A stretch of 23,272 nucleotides of DNA, from assembly GCA_937915075.1 (NCBI GenBank), contig CALDMA010000129.1:1-23272 (forward strand), written 5' to 3'. Numbering within the stretch: the first letter of the stretch is position 1; the number at the start of each line of letters is the position of its first letter. The translations under genes were made by a program, and so were the position numbers. Source of the DNA: an uncultured Oscillospiraceae bacterium (lineage in GTDB: Bacteria; Bacillota; Clostridia; Oscillospirales; Oscillospiraceae). Below the pieces are notes generated by a model. It saw only the letters and a list, made by a program, of their open reading frames with translations. It did not search any database and was not told the origin of the DNA. Positions 6,902-14,561 of this stretch are shown piece by piece.

Positions 6902-8020
6902 ATGAGTGTTGCTATTCATATCAAAGACGCTGTAAAAAAGTACGGAGAGAATGTTATCATACCGGATCTGAGCCTCAGCATCCGCGAGGGAGAGTTCTTT
7001 ACTTTGCTTGGCCCCTCGGGCTGCGGAAAAACAACATTGCTGCGTATGATCGCGGGCTTTAATTCCATTGAGGGCGGCGACTTCTACTTTAATGACCGCA
7101 GGATCAACGAGCTGGACCCTGCCAAGCGTAATATCGGTATGGTGTTCCAGAATTACGCGATCTTTCCGCATCTGAACGTTCGCAAAAATGTGGAGTTCGG
7201 TCTGCGAAACAAGAAGTTCCCTAAAGATCAGATCGCTGCACAGGCGGACAAGTTTATGCAGCTCATGCAGATCGACCAGTTCGCGGACCGTATGCCGGAG
7301 CGCCTTTCCGGCGGACAGCAGCAGCGTGTTGCGCTGGCGCGTGCGCTTTGCATCGAGCCGGATGTTCTGCTGATGGACGAGCCCCTTTCTAACCTTGATG
7401 CCAAGCTGCGCGTGGAGATGCGGACGGTCATCAAGAATATTCAGCATTCCGTCGGGATCACAACAGTTTATGTGACCCACGATCAGGAAGAGGCGATGGC
7501 CGTGTCGGATCGGATCGCCGTAATGAACGGCGGCGTGATCCAGCATGTCGGAAAGCCGAAGAATATCTATCAGCGTCCTGCAAACCTGTTTGTTTCCACC
7601 TTTATCGGCCGCTCCAATGTGCTGGAAGGAAGCCTTGAGATGCGGGACGGCAAGGCGTATCTTGTAACAAAATGCGGTTATCGCGCGGAAATGAAAAATA
7701 TTCGTCCGGAGGAGCAACGCGATCAGAACGTCATCCTTTCCGTCCGTCCGGAAGAGCTGCTGCTCGGCACAGGTACCGAGGCTGACGGTATGAAGGGCAT
7801 TGTGGACGATTGCGTGTTTCTCGGCTTGAATACTCACTATTTTGTTACGCTCTCTACCGGCGAGCAGGTGGAGATCATTCAGGAATCGTCGATCGACAGC
7901 ATCATTGAGCCGGGCACGGCTATCACGCTGGCGATCAATACAGAGAAGGTCAATCTTTTCCATGCAGAGACAAAGGTCAACCTTCTTACCGGAGTGCAGA
8001 ACGACCTTGTGACTGCGTGA
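6902..8020 (+). CDS. ABC transporter ATP-binding protein, PotA/FbpC/AfuC type
   Basis: The 372-residue cytosolic ATPase subunit that drives import. Walker A is GPSGCGKTT (37-45), the ABC signature LSGGQ is at 135-139, Walker B LLMDEP ends with the catalytic Glu at 160, and the switch His is 193 in VTHDQEEA. The C-terminal third is a TOBE-type regulatory domain, as in the spermidine/ferric/hexose-phosphate importer group. A good AAAGGGAG precedes the ATG. It is translated 21 bases after the dehydrogenase and 19 bases before the permease, so the three are clearly one operon. Substrate cannot be told from the ATPase. Confidence 0.93.
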   Translation: MSVAIHIKDAVKKYGENVIIPDLSLSIREGEFFTLLGPSGCGKTTLLRMIAGFNSIEGGDFYFNDRRINELDPAKRNIGMVFQNYAIFPHLNVRKNVEFGLRNKKFPKDQIAAQADKFMQLMQIDQFADRMPERLSGGQQQRVALARALCIEPDVLLMDEPLSNLDAKLRVEMRTVIKNIQHSVGITTVYVTHDQEEAMAVSDRIAVMNGGVIQHVGKPKNIYQRPANLFVSTFIGRSNVLEGSLEMRDGKAYLVTKCGYRAEMKNIRPEEQRDQNVILSVRPEELLLGTGTEADGMKGIVDDCVFLGLNTHYFVTLSTGEQVEIIQESSIDSIIEPGTAITLAINTEKVNLFHAETKVNLLTGVQNDLVTA

Positions 8021-8039
8021 GCGGGGAAAGGGTATTCAG

Positions 8040-9692
8040 ATGAAGCATAAGAAATTAGAGATATGGTCGTTCTTTACGCTTGCCTTCCTCGTGCTCGCGA
8101 TCCTGTTTTTGGTTTACCCGATGCTCGGCATCCTCAAGCAGGCGGTGATCAGCCCGGAAGGGAATTTCACGCTTTCGCAGTTTGCAAAATTTTTCGGTGA
8201 CTCCTATTACAGCGTCACGATCCTCAACAGCTTTAAGGTCACGGTTGCGATCACTGTTTTTACGCTCCTGCTTGCGCTTCCGTTTTCCTACTTTTATACA
8301 TTTTATCATATCAAAGGATCGAAATTTCTCTTTGTTGTGAGCATCCTGTGCTCCATGTCCGCGCCTTTTATCGGGGCGTATGCATGGATCATGCTGCTTG
8401 GCCGCTCCGGCGTCATTACACTGTTTTTCAAAAATGTGTTCGGCATCACGCTTGGAAGTATTTACGGCTTCAAGGGCATTGTGCTCGTGCAGTCGCTCAA
8501 GCTGTTTCCGTTGGTGTTCATCTATATGAACGGCGCGTTCCGCAATGTGGATAACACACTGATGGAGGCGAGCGCCAATCTCGGGTGCAGCGGTGCAAAG
8601 CGCTTTTTCAGCATCGTGATGAACCTCTCCATGCCGACCCTTCTGGCGGCTGCGCTGATGGTCTTTATGCGTGCATTTGCCGACTTCGGCACGCCGCTGA
8701 TGATCGGCGAGGGCTTCCGAACCTTCCCGGTCGAGATCTATAATCAGTACCTTGGCGAAAACGGGCAGGACCACAATTTTGCCGCGGCTATTTCCGTCAT
8801 TGCCATTCTTGTGACCGGCGCCATTTTCCTGATCCAACAGCTTGCCACCGGCCGCTATCGTTTTTCCATCAATGCCCTGCATCCGATCGACAAGAAAAAG
8901 CCGAAGGGCATTTCCGGACTCCTGATGCACCTTTACTGCTATCTTCTCGTATTCGTCGGCTTTGCACCGAATCTGTATGTGTGCTATCTGTCCTTCCGCA
9001 ACTGCAGCGGCGCTATTTTTAAGCCCGGATACTCTCTGGTCAATTATCGCGCCGCCGCGAAAAAGCTGCTTGCCCGCAGCGTTGAAAATACTCTGCTGCA
9101 GGGTGCTGTTGCGTTGGCGATCATCATTGTGCTTTCTGTGCTCATCTCCTACTTGGTCGTACGCCGCAGCGGGCCGCTCAATCATGCGATCGATACGATG
9201 GCGATGCTGCCCTATATCATGCCCGGCTCCGTCATCGGCATCGCGTTGGTCATCGCCTTCGGCCAAAAGCCGTGGGCGCTTACGGGTACTTTTATCATTA
9301 TGGTGCTCAATCTGGTCATTCGTCGTATGCCCTACACCATCCGTTCGGCAACGGCACGCCTGATGCAGATCCCCATGAGCATAGAGGAGGCTTCCATCAG
9401 TCTCGGAGCCAGCAAGCTCAAGACCTTCCTGAAGGTCACCGTTCCGATGATGTCCAGCGGTATCATGTCCGGTGCGATCCTAAGCTGGGTCGCTATCGTA
9501 ACGGAGCTTTCCGGCGCGATCATTCTGTACAACAACAAAACGATCAACCTCACCATGTCCACCTATGTGGCCATCAGCCGTGGAGCGGACGGTACCGCCT
9601 GTGCCTTTGCTGCGATCCTTACCCTTCTGACCATCGTTTCCATGCTGGTCTTCCTGCGCCTGAGCAAGTCGGAGGACGATATCCGGCTATAA
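8040..9692 (+). CDS. ABC transporter permease, fused double-domain (FbpB/AfuB type)
   Basis: A 550-residue integral membrane protein with about twelve hydrophobic segments and two tandem binding-protein-dependent permease domains. Each domain carries an EAA-type coupling loop that docks on the ATPase: EASANLGCSGAKRFF (about 176-190) and EASISLGASKLKTFL (about 450-464), both followed by a membrane segment. Internal duplication of this kind is typical of the ferric-iron, hexose-phosphate (AfuB) and aminoethylphosphonate permeases. GGGGAAAGGG precedes the ATG at workable spacing. One fused gene replaces the usual pair, so the transporter is complete with the neighbouring ATPase and binding protein. 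Confidence 0.92.
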   Translation: MKHKKLEIWSFFTLAFLVLAILFLVYPMLGILKQAVISPEGNFTLSQFAKFFGDSYYSVTILNSFKVTVAITVFTLLLALPFSYFYTFYHIKGSKFLFVVSILCSMSAPFIGAYAWIMLLGRSGVITLFFKNVFGITLGSIYGFKGIVLVQSLKLFPLVFIYMNGAFRNVDNTLMEASANLGCSGAKRFFSIVMNLSMPTLLAAALMVFMRAFADFGTPLMIGEGFRTFPVEIYNQYLGENGQDHNFAAAISVIAILVTGAIFLIQQLATGRYRFSINALHPIDKKKPKGISGLLMHLYCYLLVFVGFAPNLYVCYLSFRNCSGAIFKPGYSLVNYRAAAKKLLARSVENTLLQGAVALAIIIVLSVLISYLVVRRSGPLNHAIDTMAMLPYIMPGSVIGIALVIAFGQKPWALTGTFIIMVLNLVIRRMPYTIRSATARLMQIPMSIEEASISLGASKLKTFLKVTVPMMSSGIMSGAILSWVAIVTELSGAIILYNNKTINLTMSTYVAISRGADGTACAFAAILTLLTIVSMLVFLRLSKSEDDIRL

Positions 9693-9765
9693 GTAATTCC
9701 TGCGGTTTTTATGCAGTTGAAACTGTATAGAAATAGATTTTACAACGAAAAAGGAGAAAAAGAAG

Positions 9766-10842
9766 ATGAAGAAGTTCCTTGCATTCCTGCTTACCCTTTG
9801 CATGGTAATGAGCCTTGTTGCCTGCGGCAGCAAGGATACCGAGCAAACGCCGGACAACGCGGAGACCCCGGATGCTCCGGAAGAGCAGACCATCAGTGGT
9901 CCCCTTGTGATCTGCTCCTCTGCTACCGACCTTGACCTTGAGGCGATCCAGGTCGGCTTTAATGAGCTCTATCCCGACGTTGAGATCGAGTTCGTTACCT
10001 GCTCCGCCGGCGAGGGCATTGCGCGTGTTCAGGCCGAGGGCGGCAACCCCACGATCGACGTGTTCTATTCTGGCCTGAACCAAGCGGACGGCGATAAGTA
10101 TGCCGATGTGTTCGAGCCCTATGTTTCCGTTCATGACAGCGAAATGCCCGAGCAGTACCGCAGCAACAACGGCTTTTATAACTACGATCACCTCTCCTCT
10201 ACTGTGCTGTGCGTCAATACCGACCTTGAAAAGGAGCTCGGCATTGAGATCAACGGCTATGCTGACTTGATGAATCCTGCTCTCAACGGTAAGATCGTGT
10301 TCTCCGACCCGACCTCTTCCTCTGCTGCGTGGAACAATCTGTCCAACATCTTTGCCGTTTACGGCAACGACTCCGATGAGGCGTGGGATGTGATCGAAGG
10401 CTTGCTCGCTAACGGCATGGTCGTTGCCGGCTCCTCCTCCGCCTGCTTCAAGAACGTTCAGGCCGGTGAGTATGTTGTTGGCTTGACCTATGAGGACGGT
10501 GCCTCTACGCTGCTCAAGAACGGCGCGGAGAACATCAAGATGGTCTATCCTTCCGAGGGTTCCTCTGCCTTCGCTTTTGCTGCCGCTATCGTCAAGGGCG
10601 CTCCCCACATGGACGCTGCCAAGGCGATGATCGACTATCTCCAGAGCGCCGAGGGCCAGTCCTTCCGCGCCAACTATGTCGGCACGGTTCGCTTCACCAA
10701 CGAGGATGTTGTGGTTGAAAACAGCTATCTGCCCGACAGCTCTTCGATCAAGTGGGTCAACCGCGACATTGATTGGCTGATTGCAAACAAGAGCGCCATG
10801 CTTGAAAAGTGGACTGCTCTGTATAACCAGTACAACGGCTGA
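9766..10842 (+). CDS. ABC transporter substrate-binding lipoprotein, AfuA/FutA-like
   Basis: A 358-residue secreted binding protein anchored by lipid. Residues 1-20 form a lipoprotein signal ending in the lipobox LVAC with Cys20, followed by a Thr/Pro/Glu-rich linker to about residue 45. The body is a type-II periplasmic-binding-protein fold (PVICSS-like first strand LVICSSATD, then FYSGLNQAD, then SDPTSSSAAWNNL). It groups by eye with the ferric-binding/AfuA class, but no adjacent Tyr-Tyr pair of the kind that binds iron in FbpA is present. AAAAAGGAG precedes the ATG and the gap to the permease is 73 bases. Last gene of the operon; the ligand is likely organic (sugar phosphate, polyol or phosphonate) rather than iron, which is inference. 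Confidence 0.88.
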   Translation: MKKFLAFLLTLCMVMSLVACGSKDTEQTPDNAETPDAPEEQTISGPLVICSSATDLDLEAIQVGFNELYPDVEIEFVTCSAGEGIARVQAEGGNPTIDVFYSGLNQADGDKYADVFEPYVSVHDSEMPEQYRSNNGFYNYDHLSSTVLCVNTDLEKELGIEINGYADLMNPALNGKIVFSDPTSSSAAWNNLSNIFAVYGNDSDEAWDVIEGLLANGMVVAGSSSACFKNVQAGEYVVGLTYEDGASTLLKNGAENIKMVYPSEGSSAFAFAAAIVKGAPHMDAAKAMIDYLQSAEGQSFRANYVGTVRFTNEDVVVENSYLPDSSSIKWVNRDIDWLIANKSAMLEKWTALYNQYNG

Positions 10843-10912
10843 GTCTATTAGGGGCTATCTTCTGATACTTAAAGAAGATGCGATAATGTACAATAAGGCT
10901 GCGGAATAGCTA

Positions 10913-10982
10913 AATGATATGCTCCCTCCATGATCGACAGTTTGCTTTTTTTCACTGTCTCTCATGGAGGGAGCATGTCATT
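10913..10982. repeat. Long imperfect hairpin (27 paired bases)
   Basis: Outer arms 10913-10933 and 10962-10982 pair over 21 bases with one T-G pair (core ATGCTCCCTCCATGA). After a TC/TC internal loop a further 6 bp pair (GACAGT 10936-10941 with ACTGTC 10954-10959), closing a T-rich 12-base loop. It is too long and lacks a 3' T-run for an ordinary terminator; a small palindromic repeat element or a convergent-gene terminator are alternatives. Confidence 0.8.
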
Positions 10983-11051
10983 CTAAAGCAGATAGCTCTT
11001 TTCTTGAGAATAATGAAATTCTGTTGCCAAATCGTTGCCGCGAAGAGGCTC

Positions 11052-11090
11052 AGGCGGTCGAAAATCCTTGATTTACAAGGAGTTCCGCCT
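11052..11090. repeat. Nested inverted repeat beside the left attachment site
   Basis: Outer stem AGGCGG (11052-11057) pairs with CCGCCT (11085-11090), and inner stem TCCTTG (11065-11070) pairs with CAAGGA (11076-11081). It lies on the chromosomal side of the core. It could be part of the original guaA downstream region, for example a displaced terminator, but the T content on the minus strand is scattered. Confidence 0.5.
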
Positions 11091-11098
11091 TCTCTGGA

Positions 11099-11111
11099 AT
11101 TATTCGAGCTC
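11099..11111. repeat. Left attachment core (direct repeat with 18842-18854)
   Basis: ATTATTCGAGCTC, identical to the sequence at the end of guaA; the flanking bases differ on both sides (A/C before, G/C after), so the exact repeat is 13 bp. Confidence 0.82.
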
Positions 11112-11125
11112 GGTAAGCTCAGATT

Positions 11126-11151
11126 CTTGCTAAGCAAATTTGTTTAGTAAG
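11126..11151. repeat. Imperfect 26-base palindrome inside the left end
   Basis: A palindrome centred on AAATTT, with CTTGCTAAGCAAAT against CTTACTAAACAAAT (two mismatches per arm). It lies 15 bases inside the attachment core, so integrase, excisionase or host-factor binding is possible; no direct evidence. Confidence 0.5.
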
Positions 11152-11214
11152 CCTATTCTTGGATGTTCACTTTTCCATGAGATTGCTGTGGTAGATGTGG
11201 CTTGCTGATTTTTT

Positions 11215-11232
11215 AGTATCAGAATAGTATCA
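11215..11232. repeat. Left arm-type integrase site candidates (AGTATCA x2)
   Basis: AGTATCA at 11215-11221 and 11226-11232, four bases apart. The same pair with the same spacing and orientation occurs at 18767-18784 near the other end. This is the expected layout of arm sites for a Tn916/lambda-type integrase. Confidence 0.72.
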
Positions 11233-11257
11233 CACAACCAGCGGAACCTCTGTGAGT

Positions 11258-11286
11258 ATTATAACGTACTATCTTCCGTTTTTCAA
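11258..11286 (-). promoter_or_regulatory. Outward-facing promoter at the left end of the element
   Basis: Minus-strand TTGAAA (11281-11286), 17 bases, TATAAT (11258-11263). It is downstream of the methyltransferase gene and points across the arm sites and the attachment core toward the flanking chromosome. No convincing ORF follows it within the element. The 11112-11329 stretch otherwise holds no gene. Confidence 0.62.
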
Positions 11287-11329
11287 TCTGTTTTCGTATT
11301 TTGTTACCTTTTATCCTATATCAAGCTTT

Positions 11330-11971
11330 TCAACATCTGCTTTTATGACCAAGCTCTTTACGCTTAATAACTATGGCATTCAACCAGCGCTCATTTTCTC
11401 TTCCCGGCCTAACATCCGTTGAGATATATTTTTCCTTTAAGACCATCTCTGGAATATCTGCAATCAAAGTTTCAAAAGATTCATCGTCAAGATCTGTAAA
11501 GAATCTGCCGTTCCGTTCCCCAGAAAAGTCGCCGTATTTGAACGATACATACAAGACACCTCCATCTCTGAGTGCCTTTGTAATCTTGGTCAACACATCC
11601 GGAAGCTCACCCTTCTTAACGTGCAGTAAAGAAGCACAAGCCCATACTCCATCAAAGTCATTGTCAAAATTCAGGTCTTGGAAATACATATGTCGTACTT
11701 CTAAGCCCGTAAGTTCACTGGCTTTTTTGCATAGTTCTTCTGAGCCATCAATGGCAATTACTTCAAAACCGTTCTCAAGAAAATGCTTGCTGTCCCTTCC
11801 GGAGCCGCAGCCACAATCCAAAATATGAGCGCCATCACCTAAGTACTTTTCAAATCGCTTATACTGCACACTCATGTCAGCAGTCACAGTTGACTCGTAA
11901 AATTCTTCTGCATTTGAATTATAATATTCAATGGTCTTCTGCTCGTTCTGATTTTTATTTGTATTGTCCAC
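11330..11971 (-). CDS. Class I SAM-dependent methyltransferase (element cargo)
   Basis: A 213-residue Rossmann-fold methyltransferase. Motif I is LDCGCGSGRD (about 51-60), the acidic residue that contacts the SAM ribose is Asp75 in AIDGS, and GVWACASLLHV with LRDGGVLYVSFKYG covers the later core strands. There is no DPPY/NPPY or PC motif, so it does not look like a standard DNA adenine or cytosine methylase; substrate unknown. The frame is open 15 codons upstream into the HNH gene, but GTG at 11971 has AGGAGG (11976-11981) four bases away and avoids overlap, so it is preferred. It follows the HNH nuclease gene by eight bases, so the two form one operon. AT-richer than the mobilization genes. 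Confidence 0.82.
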   Translation of the reverse strand: MDNTNKNQNEQKTIEYYNSNAEEFYESTVTADMSVQYKRFEKYLGDGAHILDCGCGSGRDSKHFLENGFEVIAIDGSEELCKKASELTGLEVRHMYFQDLNFDNDFDGVWACASLLHVKKGELPDVLTKITKALRDGGVLYVSFKYGDFSGERNGRFFTDLDDESFETLIADIPEMVLKEKYISTDVRPGRENERWLNAIVIKRKELGHKSRC

Positions 11972-11979
11972 AAGTCCTC

Positions 11980-13017
11980 CTAAAATGTTGCCGGAGCCAC
12001 CTCTGGCGTTTCCCATCTATGAATGAGCGCATCAATCGCTCTCTGATCAACGGATGCCAAGAATGCTCTTCTTTCTTGCTCCGTTGCACCTGTCTGCCTA
12101 ATAATAGTTTCCCTCAAAGGATGATGGCTGCTAATGAGAAATTCATTTCGTTTATGCAGCCTAGTTAGGTATTTAGTCGCTGGAACTCTTGCAAATTTGC
12201 CACCCTCGCCTCTATTACAGGCAGGGCATGTCAGCACAAGGTTCCAAACACCATCCAGATTGATGTCTGGGAACAGGGGCTGCAATGTATGTGGGAAGAA
12301 GTGGTCTACATCACACGTATTCGTATCATCGCTGCTAACGGTAATATCATCGAAGCAATAAAAGCATTTTCCCTTTTGATATCCGTTTAGGGCCCCACGG
12401 GCTGAAGTAACATCCTTTCTCTTAAAATTGCTGTCCACGAAGAAAATTTTAGACTCATCATCGTATCGAACATTAAGAAGGTTACGCGAAATATTTAATC
12501 CCCAAGCTGTTTCCACAAGATTCCATCTGGATTCTGCTTCAACAGCAAAGTTATCGGCAAATGGAGTTTCTTGTAACTTATATATCTCATCGGTAAGAAT
12601 AATTTTCTTGGTTCCATTCGCATAGTCTTTTTTATAGAATTCAACTGGAATATTTCCCCGATTCACAACATGGAAAGCATCAATTACATTGTTGAACCCT
12701 TTAGCAACAGTTACATCAATTAGCTTTTGATGAGAAATCAAACCATCATTATATTGCTTGCACGCATCCAAAAACTGGCTTTTCTGACTCGTAGCCTGCT
12801 TCGGGGCATTTTCTATATGTTGGCATAAATATTTTGAAAATGGAACTGCCAATTCATCCAACGTAATTACTGTTTTTCCGGTGGGAGCCAATTCAAGAAG
12901 TGACTCTGCAAGTGCAAACTTATAGGATGCAACGTTTCGGCCAAACAGGATAATTGACCTCCAGTATGACTCCAATGACGGATATTGTTCCTTGAATACC
13001 TCAATCCCATCAGCCAT
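11980..13017 (-). CDS. HNH endonuclease domain protein (element cargo)
   Basis: A 345-residue protein whose C-terminal half holds an HNH/McrA-type nuclease domain: zinc-binding CFYC (218-221) and CPAC (264-267), the catalytic DVDHF segment with His239, WNL with Asn259, and CNRGEGGKF right after the second Cys pair. The N-terminal 200 residues have no motif I recognise and may be a sensor or DNA-recognition part. The ATG is preceded by GGGAGGTGG. The downstream methyltransferase starts eight bases after its stop. Nuclease plus methyltransferase cargo at the end of a mobile element suggests defence or element maintenance, but the pair does not match a restriction-modification architecture I can name. 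Base composition is visibly AT-richer than the neighbouring relaxase. Confidence 0.85.
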   Translation of the reverse strand: MADGIEVFKEQYPSLESYWRSIILFGRNVASYKFALAESLLELAPTGKTVITLDELAVPFSKYLCQHIENAPKQATSQKSQFLDACKQYNDGLISHQKLIDVTVAKGFNNVIDAFHVVNRGNIPVEFYKKDYANGTKKIILTDEIYKLQETPFADNFAVEAESRWNLVETAWGLNISRNLLNVRYDDESKIFFVDSNFKRKDVTSARGALNGYQKGKCFYCFDDITVSSDDTNTCDVDHFFPHTLQPLFPDINLDGVWNLVLTCPACNRGEGGKFARVPATKYLTRLHKRNEFLISSHHPLRETIIRQTGATEQERRAFLASVDQRAIDALIHRWETPEVAPATF

Positions 13018-13292
13018 ATCTGTTCCACCTCCCGCACTTTATATAAGCTCGTATTATCTCTCAAAACATAATATATCACATCATGATTGTACTTTTCAAT
13101 CATTAAGTTTTTCTTAATAGTAGCCCTACGAAAATCGAACTATCCGGAAATCCCGGATAGTTGCCCGCATCCGAGTTATTAAGCAGCACTTAACAACTGG
13201 CTTGAACTTTTCGGAATTTCCGAAGGGTTGCCCCCTATATGTACAGACCCCCGCTAACATCTGCTGGCGGGGGTCTGCTATGCTATCCTATC
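13018..13292. other. Intergenic region between cargo and mobilization genes
   Basis: No gene is supported. It contains a promoter candidate for the HNH operon (minus strand TTGAAA 13094-13099, 18 bases, TATATT 13070-13075), a perfect 10-bp hairpin (AACTATCCGG 13138-13147 with CCGGATAGTT 13153-13162), a 7+1+7 palindrome TTCGGAA-T-TTCCGAA (13210-13224), and the relaxase terminator-like hairpin. Confidence 0.6.
13244..13277 (-). terminator. GC-rich hairpin after the relaxase gene
   Basis: CAGACCCCCGC (13244-13254) pairs perfectly with GCGGGGGTCTG (13267-13277), 11 bp with a 12-base loop, 16 bases beyond the relaxase stop on the minus strand. No T-run follows, so termination may be partial or factor-assisted. 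Confidence 0.6.
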
Positions 13293-14561
13293 TTACAGCT
13301 CTACGCTGTTCTGTCTGCTCTTTTTCTGGCTTCTATCTGCGGTCTGCTCCTGCTCCCTCATAAGCCCAATGACCTGCTGCATCTTCTCGGCACCGAAATA
13401 GTTCCACACTCGTCCAAAATCACGCTTCATCGCGTAGAGCTGCGAATTTTCGGCTTCTGCCTGCTCCAACTGTCGGCTCAGATGACGGGTAGCCTTCTTC
13501 TCATCCTGATAGAAGTGCTGGTACTTATCCCGCTCGTCCTTGACCTCCCAATACTTCCGATGGAGGGCAAAGAGCACCTCCACCAGCTTCCTGATCAGCG
13601 GCATGGCCTTCTTTTCCCGGTAGCTCTTGGCCGTTTCAAACGTAGCTGCTTCTGGCACCCATTCCTCTGGCCGCTGGGAATACTGTGCCGACAGGCTTTC
13701 CAGTCCCTCCATGAGGGGAGCCAGTTTGTTTAACTTCTGGCTCTGCTTCTGGTAGGTCAGCTCTGCTTTCTGCACCCGCTGTTCAGCGGCTTCTACGGCT
13801 GTCTGCGCCGTTTCCAGCTGCTCCTGCATCTCGGTCAGGTCGGTCTGGCACTCCTGCTTAGCGGCTTCCAGTGCAGCTACCTCTTTGCCGCGCTCCTGTT
13901 TCTTGAAGTCCAGCACCGACAGATGCTCCTCATGGGTGCCTTTCCGCTCCCACTCAATGCCGTGCCGCTCCATCACAGCGGCAAGCTGCTCTTTCTCGGC
14001 GTTTATCCACTGGTTCAGTTCGGATTCTCTCTTAGAGCCTCCTGCAAAGCCCAACGCTTTCAATGCCTGTTTCAAGGACACCTTGGTATCCAGCCCTTTG
14101 CCCTTCCATCCAGATACATACGGCACAAAGTCGATGTGCAGATGGGGCGTGGCCTCGTCCATGTGGAGGAACGCCCCGAACACCCGCAGTGTCGGATTAC
14201 GCTCTTGGAACCCCTGCATATACTCACCCAGAAGTTCTTTTGCCAGTGCGCCGTTCTCGGTCTGGACACCCATATCATCCTTGTTGCCAATCTGGACGAT
14301 CAGCTCATGGAAGAGCTTTTCCTGCTTGCCTGTCCGCAGGTGCTCATAGTAGTCGGTGATGCAGCGGTCTTTCCGCTTCTGCTTGGCGTTGTAGCGTTTT
14401 ACCGCCCCGTCAAACAGTTCATGGTACACTTTCTGAATCGGCTCATCCCGGTACACGACATTCAGACTGCTGCGCTCCGGGTCTACGTTTTCAGCGGTGA
14501 AACTTCTCCGGTTATGGTTGAGGGAGCCGGGACCCCGCATTGCTGAAATGGTTCTTTTCAA
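13293..14561 (-). CDS. MobV/Pre-type relaxase (plasmid recombination/mobilization protein)
   Basis: A 422-residue relaxase that would nick the element at oriT and lead single-strand transfer with a helper conjugation system. The N-terminal MobV domain starts KRTISAMRGPGSLNHNRR and carries the metal-binding motif HMDEATPHLH with His133, His140 and His142. The C-terminal half is charged and helical with coiled-coil character (about 210-280 and 335-380). The frame opens at GTG 14567, only one base from AAAGGA; the TTG at 14561 has seven-base spacing and gives the usual MKRTISAM N-terminus, so TTG is preferred. It is the last mobilization gene, with the candidate oriT palindromes directly upstream. 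Confidence 0.88.
   Translation of the reverse strand: MKRTISAMRGPGSLNHNRRSFTAENVDPERSSLNVVYRDEPIQKVYHELFDGAVKRYNAKQKRKDRCITDYYEHLRTGKQEKLFHELIVQIGNKDDMGVQTENGALAKELLGEYMQGFQERNPTLRVFGAFLHMDEATPHLHIDFVPYVSGWKGKGLDTKVSLKQALKALGFAGGSKRESELNQWINAEKEQLAAVMERHGIEWERKGTHEEHLSVLDFKKQERGKEVAALEAAKQECQTDLTEMQEQLETAQTAVEAAEQRVQKAELTYQKQSQKLNKLAPLMEGLESLSAQYSQRPEEWVPEAATFETAKSYREKKAMPLIRKLVEVLFALHRKYWEVKDERDKYQHFYQDEKKATRHLSRQLEQAEAENSQLYAMKRDFGRVWNYFGAEKMQQVIGLMREQEQTADRSQKKSRQNSVEL

Larger units (their letters stand above)
10843..11098. other. Intergenic region left of the mobile element
   Basis: No gene is supported here. It holds a 7-bp hairpin just after the binding-protein gene (ATCTTCT 10857-10863 with AGAAGAT 10873-10879, no T-run), the 70-base hairpin at 10913-10982, and nested inverted repeats at 11052-11090 that end eight bases before the attachment core. 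Before insertion this stretch would have been directly downstream of guaA. Confidence 0.7.

Noticed and set aside
5810..7963. Long minus-strand open frame opposite the dehydrogenase and ATPase genes
   Set aside because: The opposite strand encodes two intact proteins with all motifs; the antisense frame is His/Arg-rich and has no recognisable domain.
8055..9266. Minus-strand open frame opposite the permease
   Set aside because: An antisense shadow of a hydrophobic protein, highly charged and without domain or start signal.
6902..10842. Annotating the importer as a ferric iron transporter
   Set aside because: The resemblance is to the wider family; DeoR and dehydrogenase context and the absence of a Tyr-Tyr iron pair make iron unlikely.
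10952..11137. Short minus-strand frame crossing the left attachment core
   Set aside because: It spans the 70-base hairpin and the boundary, so it would be a junction artefact; no start signal.
12867..13103. Minus-strand frame overlapping the HNH gene start
   Set aside because: Most of it is out of frame inside the HNH coding region; the N-terminal 30 codons look protein-like but there is no ribosome binding site, so it is probably chance.
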